A stretch of DNA of 64,000 nucleotides, from the NCBI GenBank assembly GCA_025963635.1, contig JAOQAK010000036.1, forward strand, positions 1-64,000, given 5' to 3'. Positions 26,041 through 34,622 of this stretch are shown here, one piece after another. Every line of letters begins with the position of its first letter. Position 1 is the first letter of the stretch. Made by a program: the position numbers and the translations under genes. Under the pieces are notes generated by a model. It made no database searches. It saw only the letters and a list, made by a program, of their open reading frames with translations, and had not been told where the DNA came from. Origin of the DNA: Ferruginibacter sp. Its GTDB lineage: Bacteria > Bacteroidota > Bacteroidia > Chitinophagales > Chitinophagaceae.

Positions 26041-26675
26041 AATCTTTTCAATGTTTTTACGAGGGTTATCAAGCTATTCTCCTTTGGTGCATCTTTAAGC
26101 CAACTGCTAATAACTGTTATATCTAAATTTCGAAGAAAATTTTCATCAATGCGGAAATCTTCAATCAATAGTTCCAATGTTTGTTTTACACTTCGTAACA
26201 ACACTCCTGGTGTAGCAATTATTTTATCACACAATGCTTTTTCCTTTGATGCCATTAATACAGTTTGTTTTTTTGTAAGCTGCACCTGCTTTATGCCAAA
26301 GCTGTAGTAAGGCAAAGGCATGTTCTTGTAGCTAAACCTTCCCACCGCTGTTTTATACATCTTCGAATTATTTGTGGTGACAGAACTAATCTCATATACT
26401 CTTTCAGGAATGAGACCCCAGTGAGACAGAGCTGTGTCTAAGGAAATATAACTTGGACCATAAAGATGATTGGCAATGAGAAATGGTTCAGGTGATGCAA
26501 TACTGAGCTTCGGGCCTGCTATATACAATCCCCTTTTTACCTGTATAAGCATTTGTTGTTTAACTAATTCATCAATCTTATCATGTGGTCTTTTATATTC
26601 CTTCAGCAGATCCAAAAGGAGTTGCTTATTTATTGGCTGTTCACTATATGCCTGTATGTTCTCCTGGAAACTCAT
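26037..26675 (-). CDS. abiEi: AbiEi-type antitoxin and autorepressor (212 aa)
   Basis: The first of the two AbiE genes. The N-terminal 60 residues (KQLLLDLLKEYKRPHDKIDE, then LVKQQMLIQVKRGLY) form the winged helix typical of AbiEi antitoxins. SPEPFLIANHLYGPSYISLD is the conserved middle (antitoxin core) and KEKALCDKI a conserved motif of the family. AbiEi binds inverted repeats at its own promoter and represses the operon; two strong palindromes lie just upstream at 26695-26721 and 26759-26783. Neutralisation of AbiEii is genetic rather than by direct binding in the studied system. Confidence 0.88.
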   Translation of the reverse strand: MSFQENIQAYSEQPINKQLLLDLLKEYKRPHDKIDELVKQQMLIQVKRGLYIAGPKLSIASPEPFLIANHLYGPSYISLDTALSHWGLIPERVYEISSVTTNNSKMYKTAVGRFSYKNMPLPYYSFGIKQVQLTKKQTVLMASKEKALCDKIIATPGVLLRSVKQTLELLIEDFRIDENFLRNLDITVISSWLKDAPKENSLITLVKTLKRL

Positions 26676-26694
26676 CTTATGTAATTATTTTAGA

Positions 26695-26721
26695 CCTAAT
26701 TCGGATTTCTTCCGAATTAGG
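26695..26721 (-). promoter_or_regulatory. AbiEi operator palindrome 1
   Basis: A perfect inverted repeat: CCTAATTCGGA (26695-26705) and TCCGAATTAGG (26711-26721) around a 5-nt loop. It lies 19 bp upstream of the abiEi start. The same core TAATTCGGA/TCCGAATTA recurs at 26759-26783. Two matched palindromes at an AbiE promoter fit the known autoregulation by AbiEi. Confidence 0.75.
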
Positions 26722-26758
26722 TACTCAAATTTACCAATATCCTGTAAAAAATCAAACA

Positions 26759-26783
26759 TTAATTCGGATTTTTTCCGAATTAA
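26759..26783 (-). promoter_or_regulatory. AbiEi operator palindrome 2
   Basis: A perfect inverted repeat: TTAATTCGGA (26759-26768) and TCCGAATTAA (26774-26783) with loop TTTTT. It shares nine core bases per arm with the first palindrome. Its centre lies 63 bp from that of palindrome 1, close to six helical turns, so two repressor dimers would sit on the same face of the DNA. Confidence 0.72.
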
Positions 26784-27317
26784 CTGCCAATATTTTACAA
26801 AATCCTAATAGAGAAATTTTAAAAACAAATCAAAAGTCCATATACAAATGCAGTTTATGCAGAGAGGTTCGGGAGCATTATTATCCGCAAACTATTGCAA
26901 AGTAAAAAGATCACGTAGCCTGAATATAACTAATCAACATCGTCGGATTACACAATCATCCAATTTAGCAATAGTTGGAATGTTCAAATGGTGTACAATA
27001 GCCCGAAATAAAACCTGTAATTTTTCTCCGGTAGAATTTTGAAGTCGTGGAAGGCTTTTCGAATACCAGAAAGACTTCTCAGAAAATTGATCTTTGTTCG
27101 TCTTGAATTTAGCTAACCAAAAATGTTCAAAAAACGGAACAATTAAAAATCTATAAAATGGTCTACAAGCGGTAGGTTTATAAAATTAATCAATGCCAGG
27201 AATGAGCGGTAAAAAAAATTAAAGACACCACAGCGTCGGCTCTTGTAGTATAAAGAAGATTTCCGAGTGTTTGCATTTGAGAAACATATTCGCCTTATGT
27301 GTATGTGTTTTTCCCAT

Positions 27318-27390
27318 GTCACTAATTTAGCAAAACTAGTGACAAACGTAAAATAAAAATGTCACCTTTTTTCAAATTTAAGTGACATTT
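27318..27390. repeat. Two tandem inverted repeats sharing the GTCAC/GTGAC core
   Basis: GTCACTA (27318-27324) pairs with TAGTGAC (27337-27343), and AAATGTCAC (27357-27365) pairs with GTGACATTT (27382-27390). Both dyads use the same core with 12- and 16-nt centres. This looks like a double operator for a dimeric regulator, but no regulator gene is adjacent. Confidence 0.45.
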
Positions 27391-27795
27391 ATATACTCCA
27401 AAATAGCTTTTTAAGGGGCTCTCTTATTTCCTTTGACGAAACAGCAGGATGTACCTGGAGATATGCTAATATACCCGCATCGAGATTAGTTTTTACTGCC
27501 ATACAATAATTTTGAGCTCACAAAAAGAATATTTTAAGCTCATTTACGCAATGATTTGAGCTTTATTTTCTTCTGTAATGAACTTAAATTTAATTGTAGC
27601 TCAAATTTTGCCTGATAAAGCTAAGTAGCTACTAATTTTGATCTTCAAATAAGGCGTAACTGAGCTTAAAAACGTCCCATACCTGTGCTGTATATTGCAG
27701 TGTGCACAATGCTAATTGACCAATGTTAGTTGTGTTATTCATCGTAATTTATAAAATTTTGATGAAGATATGATGTACACCATACTGTGTAAGAC

Positions 27796-27860
27796 CCGGC
27801 GCAGTACACCCGGCTTATTTCTTTACGCCTTCGGCAAATAAGCCGGGAGAACTGCACCGG
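27796..27860. repeat. 65-nt long hairpin with two internal offsets
   Basis: CCGG (27796-27799), GCAGT (27801-27805) and CCCGGCTTATTT (27809-27820) pair in order with CCGG (27857-27860), ACTGC (27851-27855) and AAATAAGCCGGG (27836-27847), 21 pairs in all. The mismatched gaps between arms are of equal size on both sides (1 and 3 nt). The loop itself can form GCC-TTC-GGC. No T tract follows on either strand, so it is not a typical terminator. The shape recalls recombination hairpins such as attC or transposon end structures; that is speculation. Confidence 0.6.
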
Positions 27861-28005
27861 ATAAAAATATTGGTCATTGAGATTGCCTCGTACCTCAGCA
27901 AACACAATTCCAGATACAGCAAATGTTAAAGAATACCGTAAAGCAGATTGCGTAAAACTCATTTCAAAGAAACTCCTTCATCCTAATCTGTCGCAAATTT
28001 CCTGA

Positions 28006-28137
28006 CAGGATTTTGTAAAAGCAAGGTCTGCACCTCCATTACATTGCGGCTGGCCTGCGGTTTTGTAAAAACAATCTCCATCCGCTTACCAGCGGATAGT
28101 ATTCTTTTTACAAAAACCTTGCTTTTACAAAATTCTG
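28006..28137. repeat. Nested inverted repeats, about 130 nt, built on TTTTGTAAAA
   Basis: The outer arms 28006-28026 and 28117-28137 match at 20 of 21 positions. The inner arms GGTTTTGTAAAAA (28059-28071) and TTTTTACAAAAACC (28105-28118) pair apart from one extra T. The centre ATCCGCT-TACC-AGCGGAT (28080-28097) closes the structure. The left half has two direct copies of TTTTGTAAAA and the right half two inverted copies. Outer and inner right arms overlap by 2 nt, so the helices compete. A MITE-like element or structured RNA is possible. Confidence 0.55.
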
Positions 28138-28355
28138 GTTCAAGGCCGGGTTGCTACGATTAGAATGAACGAAACGTATGCTGAATGAATTCAACATTTA
28201 ATTAATCAACTAGAGCAAATACCTGCTGCCTGATTTTTCCCATCGCCATCCAAGGGGAAATTTTAATCAAGTAAGGCCGAAGTAACTTTAACTAGAGAAA
28301 TTTATTATTCATTTCTAATAAGGGGCAGCTTTAACTTATCCGTCATTGCCTACCC

Positions 28356-29483
28356 CTAAATTATCTTTTTTAACTTATTTGCGATCGGTTGGCAATATTG
28401 TAACATTCTTCCAGTTCGTTGCAATTCATCCAAATAAGCTCCCTTCAAAAAATACATGTCCGAAATACCTCTAGTCTTATACACCTTGATCTTTGATTTA
28501 ACATAAGTCCGAAAACTTACTGTAAATGGATCTCCAGCAGCCAACGCTTCCTCTTTTAATGAGCTATAATTAATAATTAAATTCTCAAACCAGTCTTTTT
28601 GCTTATCTAGAATTTTAGTTGTTAGTTGCTCATCTATCCCAAATAAATCTTTCCAAGTATTAATTTCAGATTTTTTCCCGAGACAAGAATACGCTACCGC
28701 TAAATCTTTAATTTTCGGTTTTAATAAGTTGCAAGTTTTTGAGAGAGTTATGTCAATTTGAATCTTGTCATTAGCGGTACTGTAGGGATAAAACGCCCTT
28801 TGCCTTTTCTTTTTCTTTTTATCAAAAATAGGGTCTTTTGCTCCTTTATAACCCTCATTGCAAGTATCACATATCGGAGCCAAATTTTTAAAATTGATAC
28901 TGTTAAAGGCATATTTACTTTTCGGTAAATAATGATCATATGCATCTCTCTTACTTTTGTAGTATTCTGTCTTTAAGCCATTTAAACCACAAAAAGGACA
29001 AGTGCCGATCATGCTGTTTGTCTTCCTATTCTCCTTTTTAAAGTTATCAAAATGAGCTTTATGCGAACCATACTTATCTGTAAATGCGGCAGTAAATTTT
29101 ATTGCATTATCATACATGTAGTAACCGAAATCTTTCAAAAGAGAGTCAAGACCCTTTCTCATTTTTTTTATCTCCTCAAAAGTTAAAAAATTAGGTTTAC
29201 CACCGCATAAACCTTCAATATCATTATTTATATTTAGCCCTTGTACCATTCTCTTTTTTTGAATGGTAGTTAAATTTGAAAACTCTAAATAAATATTACT
29301 AATCGTTGTTTTGAAATCAATTGGAGATTTATTTACAAATTCAGTACAGTCTGCAGTTGTTAGTAATGCATTAGAATATGTTGTTCCATTTTTGGCATTA
29401 CACCAAACCGTAATTATTTCCACATAAAAATTATGCAGATTATTAATGGGATGCTTATCCAAATATTTATAGAAGTAAAACAT
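28356..29483 (-). CDS. HNH endonuclease, PtuB-like partner of the ATPase (375 aa)
   Basis: The C-terminal half carries a zinc-bound HNH site: GTCPFCGLNG (first Cys pair near 160), DAYDHYLPKSKYAF with His near 184, and NLAPICDTCNEGYKG (second Cys pair and Asn). The N-terminal half is helical. An HNH nuclease next to an SMC/RecF-like ATPase is the Septu (PtuA/PtuB) arrangement. It is the last gene of a five-gene minus-strand operon whose first three genes are a type I restriction system, and its ATG lies 1 bp past the ATPase stop. Confidence 0.8.
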   Translation of the reverse strand: MFYFYKYLDKHPINNLHNFYVEIITVWCNAKNGTTYSNALLTTADCTEFVNKSPIDFKTTISNIYLEFSNLTTIQKKRMVQGLNINNDIEGLCGGKPNFLTFEEIKKMRKGLDSLLKDFGYYMYDNAIKFTAAFTDKYGSHKAHFDNFKKENRKTNSMIGTCPFCGLNGLKTEYYKSKRDAYDHYLPKSKYAFNSINFKNLAPICDTCNEGYKGAKDPIFDKKKKKRQRAFYPYSTANDKIQIDITLSKTCNLLKPKIKDLAVAYSCLGKKSEINTWKDLFGIDEQLTTKILDKQKDWFENLIINYSSLKEEALAAGDPFTVSFRTYVKSKIKVYKTRGISDMYFLKGAYLDELQRTGRMLQYCQPIANKLKKII

Positions 29484-29484
29484 T

Positions 29485-31392
29485 TTATTTTTTCTTAGGA
29501 GGTGATTTTTTGTTTAATATTTTCTTTCGAATTTTTATCATCTGGGGTTTAGAAGATTTTTTTTCAATTATTTTCCTAGGCTTTTGAAATACCTTAAGTT
29601 TTTGGTCAATAAAATCAAGCAAAAACATTTTTTCTACAGAGTCACCCAATAGTAATGCCTCATTTTTTAAACTTAGTAATTTAGCATCAGCGGCATTATT
29701 TGCAGCTCTCATTAACCTGTTAATCTCTTCCTCACCAAGCACAGAAATACTTCCTCTTTTATTAAAAATATCATTTGTAAGAAAGTTAACCGAAGCACCA
29801 AATGTTTGATTAGACGGCTTTGTCCATTCTAATTCATTGGTTTTGTCATTCTTTTCGAAAATATAGACATAGTTCATATCGCAATCTGAAACAATGAAAG
29901 GTGAATGAGATGTAATCAACATTTCGTGCGATACCTTATTTTTACTAGAATTAGATATGGGTATTTCCATACACTTTTTTAATGTACTTATGAACTGAGA
30001 TCTCCAATCAGGATTAAAATGCGTTTCAGGTTCATCTAATAAAAACAGGGTGTTTTCCGCTCTTGCCAATAAGCACATACCAATTGAATGTAAAAACTGA
30101 TGTTCCCCGTCAGATAATTCTTTAACCAGCAAATTCCTTTCAATGCCTCTTTTCTTAACTGCAAAATCTTTAAACCGGAAAATTCTTTCATCTGAGGCAA
30201 CTGTTGGAATAGTTTCATTTACGTATAGGCTGCCTGATTGGTATAACTCCTCCTTAATTAACTGCGGTACACTAAATATATTTAGATTGAGCAGGGTTTG
30301 AAATGTACGGAACAATTCAAATGAAGTACCAAAATGCAATTGAAAAGAATCTTTGGTATCCTGGTTTACCCAATAATCTAAAATCAAATTATCTAGTTCG
30401 TCCTTATAAAAACAAGTACTGCAGTCTTTGAATTTTTGAACAATAGATTTATTAATAACACTATCAACATTGCTAGATAAGGTTTTCTCAATGCCGATGG
30501 TTAATTCTTTTTTAAAGTCTTCTTCAGAAAGCTTTACTTGGTTCTCGGTGGTTCGGCGTAAATTTTCTTCAAGATTTTGGTTTGTAATAGTTTTTTTTAA
30601 TTCTTCATCAACCTCCAATTCTTGATTTTGCCTTATAATGATTCTAAAGGTTTTGATATCCTCTATTTCAATATTATTTTTAAAAGGCTTAAAAATATTT
30701 TTGTCATTTTCCATTAATAGCAGTGTCAAAATAATTGCCTGCGTATGTTGATTGTCTGCATAAATCAATCTGGTTTCTGGTTTTACGAATGAATCTCTAT
30801 CCGAGTTTCTTTTGTATTCATCAAACTGTATAAATCTTATTTTCAAAAATGGCAAACTCAATATTTCGTTTTCTCCGGACGAATAACCAACTATCAGCCC
30901 AGGTAAAATGCTTTTACCTTTTATGCTGCCCTCAACCTTTCGTGGTTCATCAGCATTAAAGCCCTCGCCATTATGTATAAATATTTGGGCATACTCATTC
31001 TCTTTTTTAATAACTTTTACAAATGTTTTTATTTGATTTATTTGTACCTGTTTATAGTCTTCAATTGTTCCTTTTATGGTATCAAAAGTTGCTGGAATTA
31101 CATACTCTAATTCAAACGCTTCCGGAATAGATTTTTTCGCATCAAAACCTTCAGGATTTTCTTCATCTTTATCAAAACCTGTTGGTCTTGTTTCTAAATA
31201 GGTACATTCTAAATGGTAGAATATAGCGGCTATTGCTTCTAGTATATTTGATTTTCCGCTACCATTTTTTCCTACCAGGCAGTAAGGATTAAACTCCAAA
31301 AAAGTTTTATTAGTCGGTTCATTAAATCTAATTTCAAAGCCTTGATGCAGGCTTCTAAACTTTGTATTTATTTGTAATCGTAGCAGTTTCAT
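29485..31392 (-). CDS. RecF/SMC-like AAA ATPase, PtuA-like, associated with type I RM (635 aa)
   Basis: Walker A is GKNGSGKSNILEAI (41-48 core), Walker B LFLLDEPETHFNPDW (about 450), with an ABC-type signature region VKELSDGEHQFLHSIG and H-loop LITSHSPFIVSD. This is the AAA15/21 ABC-ATPase type of PtuA and OLD proteins. No TOPRIM nuclease domain follows; the C terminus is a short basic tail of Lys and Pro. ATPases of this kind inside type I restriction operons are annotated as restriction-system-associated. The HNH gene directly behind it would supply the nuclease. Gaps to neighbours are 7 bp and 1 bp, so the unit is co-transcribed. Confidence 0.85.
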   Translation of the reverse strand: MKLLRLQINTKFRSLHQGFEIRFNEPTNKTFLEFNPYCLVGKNGSGKSNILEAIAAIFYHLECTYLETRPTGFDKDEENPEGFDAKKSIPEAFELEYVIPATFDTIKGTIEDYKQVQINQIKTFVKVIKKENEYAQIFIHNGEGFNADEPRKVEGSIKGKSILPGLIVGYSSGENEILSLPFLKIRFIQFDEYKRNSDRDSFVKPETRLIYADNQHTQAIILTLLLMENDKNIFKPFKNNIEIEDIKTFRIIIRQNQELEVDEELKKTITNQNLEENLRRTTENQVKLSEEDFKKELTIGIEKTLSSNVDSVINKSIVQKFKDCSTCFYKDELDNLILDYWVNQDTKDSFQLHFGTSFELFRTFQTLLNLNIFSVPQLIKEELYQSGSLYVNETIPTVASDERIFRFKDFAVKKRGIERNLLVKELSDGEHQFLHSIGMCLLARAENTLFLLDEPETHFNPDWRSQFISTLKKCMEIPISNSSKNKVSHEMLITSHSPFIVSDCDMNYVYIFEKNDKTNELEWTKPSNQTFGASVNFLTNDIFNKRGSISVLGEEEINRLMRAANNAADAKLLSLKNEALLLGDSVEKMFLLDFIDQKLKVFQKPRKIIEKKSSKPQMIKIRKKILNKKSPPKKK

Positions 31393-31399
31393 AAATTGG

Positions 31400-33025
31400 T
31401 TATACTAATTCCAATAGAATCTTTCTTGTCATCCCTTCAATTGATTTGCTTTCTTCCATAGGGTCATCATCAATACTAGCTAATCTTTTATCCCCATGTA
31501 TTTCAGGATCAAAGAGATATTGTTTTAGTTCTCCATCATCCAGCCATTTAAAAATTACATTGCTAAACACATCATAGTTTATATTTACCCACCCAAGCTC
31601 TCTAATGAAATAATTTATTACATCATCCGCTGAAAAGCTCATACCCTTAAACCTACTTTTAATTTGCTGTTCTGCTTTCGCTACAGTTACATTTTCTGTA
31701 ATCAGTTTATTTTTAAACTTTTCAGTTTCATTATTTTTAAACTCCTGATTCTGCACAACGGCATCAACAACATCAGTACTTTTAACATTTTTCTCAATGG
31801 TAGCACTTTTACTTTTGATTGCAAATTTTGGGTGTAGCTCCAAAACCCCGTTGAATGCTTGGATAATTAGAGATTGAAAAAAAGATTCATGTTGATTTAA
31901 ATTTGAAACTATTGAATCTCTAATTATTTCCGCTTTTAAAACAATATTTGAAAACTGATTTTGCTTATTTAAATCTGGGAGAAACACTTTAAATTCCTTC
32001 AAAATCGATAGATTTAAATTTAATTGGTTTCCACCTCTACCGAGATTTCTTAAATTAGTATAACTATTCCTTAGAAAATAATATAAATAATCTGCATTAA
32101 CTCCTTGGTTTACGGAAATGGTTGCACAGGCTTGGTTAGTTGCAGCACTAACTTCTAAAATTCCTACCTGCCCACGAGTTTTTCCCTGTCCATACATTGC
32201 TACTAAAATAGTTTTTGAAGGAAATATCAAACAATTACTATTTTTCAATCCGAGTTCGGTAATCTTTTCTTTTGTAGAATATATTCTTTCACCTTTTACT
32301 TCTCCAGTCTTAACCCAAAAAATATCTCCTTCGAAATTTTTTTTATTTGTTCGACTTGGTGTGCCACCTGACGATATTTTTGCAATTGAATCTAAGGTAG
32401 AGGTTTTCCATTTTTTTGGATTCTCACTTACATCCCCGAACATATCTAAAAATATTGCTCTAATCAGGCTATCAATAGCATCTATGCTTTTTTGACGATG
32501 TAGAAATATTGATTTAGCCTTATCAAGGATTTGCGTATAGGCCGCTTGTAATTGTATTGATGCTGGGATTGTAAGAGATTCATTCAAATATGCTTCTAAT
32601 TTTAAATTTATTATCCCTGTTGTTTTATTCTGAAACTTTGCAGTATTGCCTATTAAATGGTTTTGGTGTAATATGTAGAAAAGGAATTTAGGACTTACTA
32701 AATTCTTATTTGGTCGCAGTACTGTTGTAAAGTTGTTGCATAAGTAAGGAGTTTCTTCATTCTTATCAAAAAAAACAACTCTGCCAACTGGCTGGGTAGG
32801 GCTACCGCCAGATTTTTCAATTATAATATCTCCTGCAATTAGCCTTTTTTGTAGTACTATTTTTGGCGATATGGTACGTACTACGACATTGTTATAATTA
32901 ATCTCTCCATCGTTCGTGAAATTTGTTGTCCTTAAAATTGGCGTCCCTTCACCTTCAACTGGTTCATCTCCCCATTCACCTGTAATAACAGTTTGTAATA
33001 AATCTTTTATTTTAAATGCCTTCAT
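31400..33025 (-). CDS. hsdS: Type I restriction specificity subunit with C-terminal extension (541 aa)
   Basis: Two target-recognition domains are visible, each beginning like a HsdS TRD. The first has EGTPILRTTNFTNDGEINYN, KRLIAGDIIIEKSGG and NNFTTVLRPN. The second has WKTSTLDSIAKISSGGTPSR, then GDIFWVKTGEVKG. Each is followed by a conserved helix (LQAAYTQILDKAKSIFLHRQ; FSNIVLKAEIIRDSIVSNL). After about residue 400 comes an extra region of roughly 140 residues, ending RFKGMSFSADDVINYFIREL, then VFSNVIFKWLDDGELKQYLF. This is not part of the usual HsdS (about 400 aa). It directs the methylase and nuclease to DNA. Confidence 0.9.
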   Translation of the reverse strand: MKAFKIKDLLQTVITGEWGDEPVEGEGTPILRTTNFTNDGEINYNNVVVRTISPKIVLQKRLIAGDIIIEKSGGSPTQPVGRVVFFDKNEETPYLCNNFTTVLRPNKNLVSPKFLFYILHQNHLIGNTAKFQNKTTGIINLKLEAYLNESLTIPASIQLQAAYTQILDKAKSIFLHRQKSIDAIDSLIRAIFLDMFGDVSENPKKWKTSTLDSIAKISSGGTPSRTNKKNFEGDIFWVKTGEVKGERIYSTKEKITELGLKNSNCLIFPSKTILVAMYGQGKTRGQVGILEVSAATNQACATISVNQGVNADYLYYFLRNSYTNLRNLGRGGNQLNLNLSILKEFKVFLPDLNKQNQFSNIVLKAEIIRDSIVSNLNQHESFFQSLIIQAFNGVLELHPKFAIKSKSATIEKNVKSTDVVDAVVQNQEFKNNETEKFKNKLITENVTVAKAEQQIKSRFKGMSFSADDVINYFIRELGWVNINYDVFSNVIFKWLDDGELKQYLFDPEIHGDKRLASIDDDPMEESKSIEGMTRKILLELV

Positions 33026-33062
33026 TATTTAATCATTGCGTTTAGTTCTTCCAATTCAATTT

Positions 33063-34619
33063 TTATCTTTGTTTCAAATCTAACAGCGTTTTTAATAAAT
33101 GCTTTGGTGGTTCATAAGTCGCTTCTTGATATATTGTTTCTTTATAACGGTTAATGCTCAAATCAAAATTTTGTTTCTCAATCTCTACAGAAGGAACAAA
33201 AAAGAATTTACCTTTTCTATCCTTCTTAATTTCTTGTAATTTTTTATGAAAGTGAGTTGGTATATTTTGTAGGTCTCCATAATCTCTTACATCATCTGTT
33301 TTGTATAGTTTATTTCGCTTGTCATCCAAAGTATAACCATCGCTTTGCATATTATAAAACCATACCTTTTCTGTATGCTTTACATCATCCTCATTAGAAG
33401 CTTTATTAAATATTAATACTGCCGTACTTACACTTGCATAAGGCTTAAATACTCCGCTTGGCATAGAAATTACTCCATCTAACTGGCAACGGTACAAAAG
33501 CATCTTACGCAAATACTGGTGTGCTTTACTACTGCCAAACAAAACTCCATCGGGAACAATTATAGCAGCCCTACCACCAATGCGGAGCATATTTATAATT
33601 TTGTTTACAAAAAGTAACTCGGTTTTTGAAGTTTCCAATGATAATGTTCCACTAACATCATTACGATCAATACTCCCTTTAAATGGAGGATTTGCAAGAA
33701 TTACATCATACATATTTTCTTCTGAAAACTGTTTGCTTAATGTATCCTTGTAATCAATTTTTGGTTTTTCAATGCCATGTAACATTAAATTCATTAACCC
33801 TAAGCGAACCATTGTTGTATCAAAATCATATCCATAAAGAGTATCTTCGTACAAAGCCTTCCGCAATTTTTTGTTGGTTATTAGGGCTTGAGAGCCCCTA
33901 CGAAACCCGTTTTCATCAATGTGAATTTCTTTTGGTGGTGTATGCTGTGTTAAAATATGCTGGAAAGCTCCTAATAAAAAGCCCGCAGTACCACAAGTAG
34001 GATCGCAAACTTTTTCCCCCAATTTCGGATCTATTACTTCACAAATCATTTGTATGATATGGCGTGGTGTACGAAACTGCCCATTCTTTCCTGCTGTGGC
34101 AATTTCATTTAAAAGATATTCGTATAAATCACCTTGGGTATCCTGGAATGATTGCCTTTTTTCTTTTACTTCTTTATCTATCTCTTTATAAATATCATCA
34201 ATGGCTGCAATAGCTTCTGCTAATAGGCTTGGTTTCGGCATAATGAAAACGGCATTTTGCATATGCTTTGCAAAAGGTAAATCTTCACCACCCAATTGTT
34301 TAATAAATGGAAAAACAAAACGGTTAATGTGTTCAAGCATAATGCCCGGTTCTTTGTCTTTAAATTTATTCCATCGCAATTCAGTTCGTTTTACTTTTTC
34401 TTTGCTTCCTTTAGGTTGATAATATCCTTTAAAAACAGATGAATAAGAATCACCAGCAAACTCAGCCATTGTAACTTTCTCGGTATCTGTTTGATCTAAC
34501 CTTTTCATAAAGATCAGGTAGGATATTTGCTCAATTGCCGTAATAGGATTAGCAATACCACCACTCCAAAACTTATCCCAAAGAGTAGTAATTTTTCTTT
34601 TTAATTCGTTTGATAACAT
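33063..34619 (-). CDS. hsdM: Type I restriction DNA methyltransferase subunit (518 aa)
   Basis: An adenine-N6 methyltransferase. The SAM-binding motif I is VCDPTCGTAGFLLGAFQHI (about 200-218) and the catalytic motif IV is VILANPPFKGSI (NPPF, about 308-314). The N-terminal helical domain (LWDKFWSGGIANPITAIEQI, then SYLIFMKRLDQ) is the HsdM_N module that contacts DNA and HsdS. Length is normal. It lies 4 bp after hsdR and 37 bp before hsdS. All expected motifs are intact, so the system looks functional. Confidence 0.95.
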   Translation of the reverse strand: MLSNELKRKITTLWDKFWSGGIANPITAIEQISYLIFMKRLDQTDTEKVTMAEFAGDSYSSVFKGYYQPKGSKEKVKRTELRWNKFKDKEPGIMLEHINRFVFPFIKQLGGEDLPFAKHMQNAVFIMPKPSLLAEAIAAIDDIYKEIDKEVKEKRQSFQDTQGDLYEYLLNEIATAGKNGQFRTPRHIIQMICEVIDPKLGEKVCDPTCGTAGFLLGAFQHILTQHTPPKEIHIDENGFRRGSQALITNKKLRKALYEDTLYGYDFDTTMVRLGLMNLMLHGIEKPKIDYKDTLSKQFSEENMYDVILANPPFKGSIDRNDVSGTLSLETSKTELLFVNKIINMLRIGGRAAIIVPDGVLFGSSKAHQYLRKMLLYRCQLDGVISMPSGVFKPYASVSTAVLIFNKASNEDDVKHTEKVWFYNMQSDGYTLDDKRNKLYKTDDVRDYGDLQNIPTHFHKKLQEIKKDRKGKFFFVPSVEIEKQNFDLSINRYKETIYQEATYEPPKHLLKTLLDLKQR

Positions 34620-34622
34620 ATC

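Larger units (their letters stand above)
26806..28355. other. 1.5-kb gene-free but structured stretch inside the defence island
   Basis: No supportable gene. Weak open frames (26848-27042 plus, 27735-27962 minus) have no domain; the latter overlaps a strong hairpin. The stretch holds three structured features described separately (27318-27390, 27796-27860, 28006-28137) and a run of short AGCTCA/TGAGCT motifs in both orientations at about 27510-27690. It may carry a non-coding RNA, a small non-autonomous mobile element, or debris. Confidence 0.5.

Noticed and set aside
27796..27860. Hairpin as an integron attC site
   Set aside because: No integron integrase or cassette array; the core GTTRRRY-type ends were not found. 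Only the general shape matches.
27735..27962. 75-codon minus-strand frame with a signal-like start
   Set aside because: Its second half is the strong hairpin at 27796-27860, so the frame is probably a by-product of that structure.
28006..28137. Nested hairpin as a retron msr-msd
   Set aside because: No reverse transcriptase gene exists in the surrounding DNA, and no priming guanosine arrangement could be recognised.
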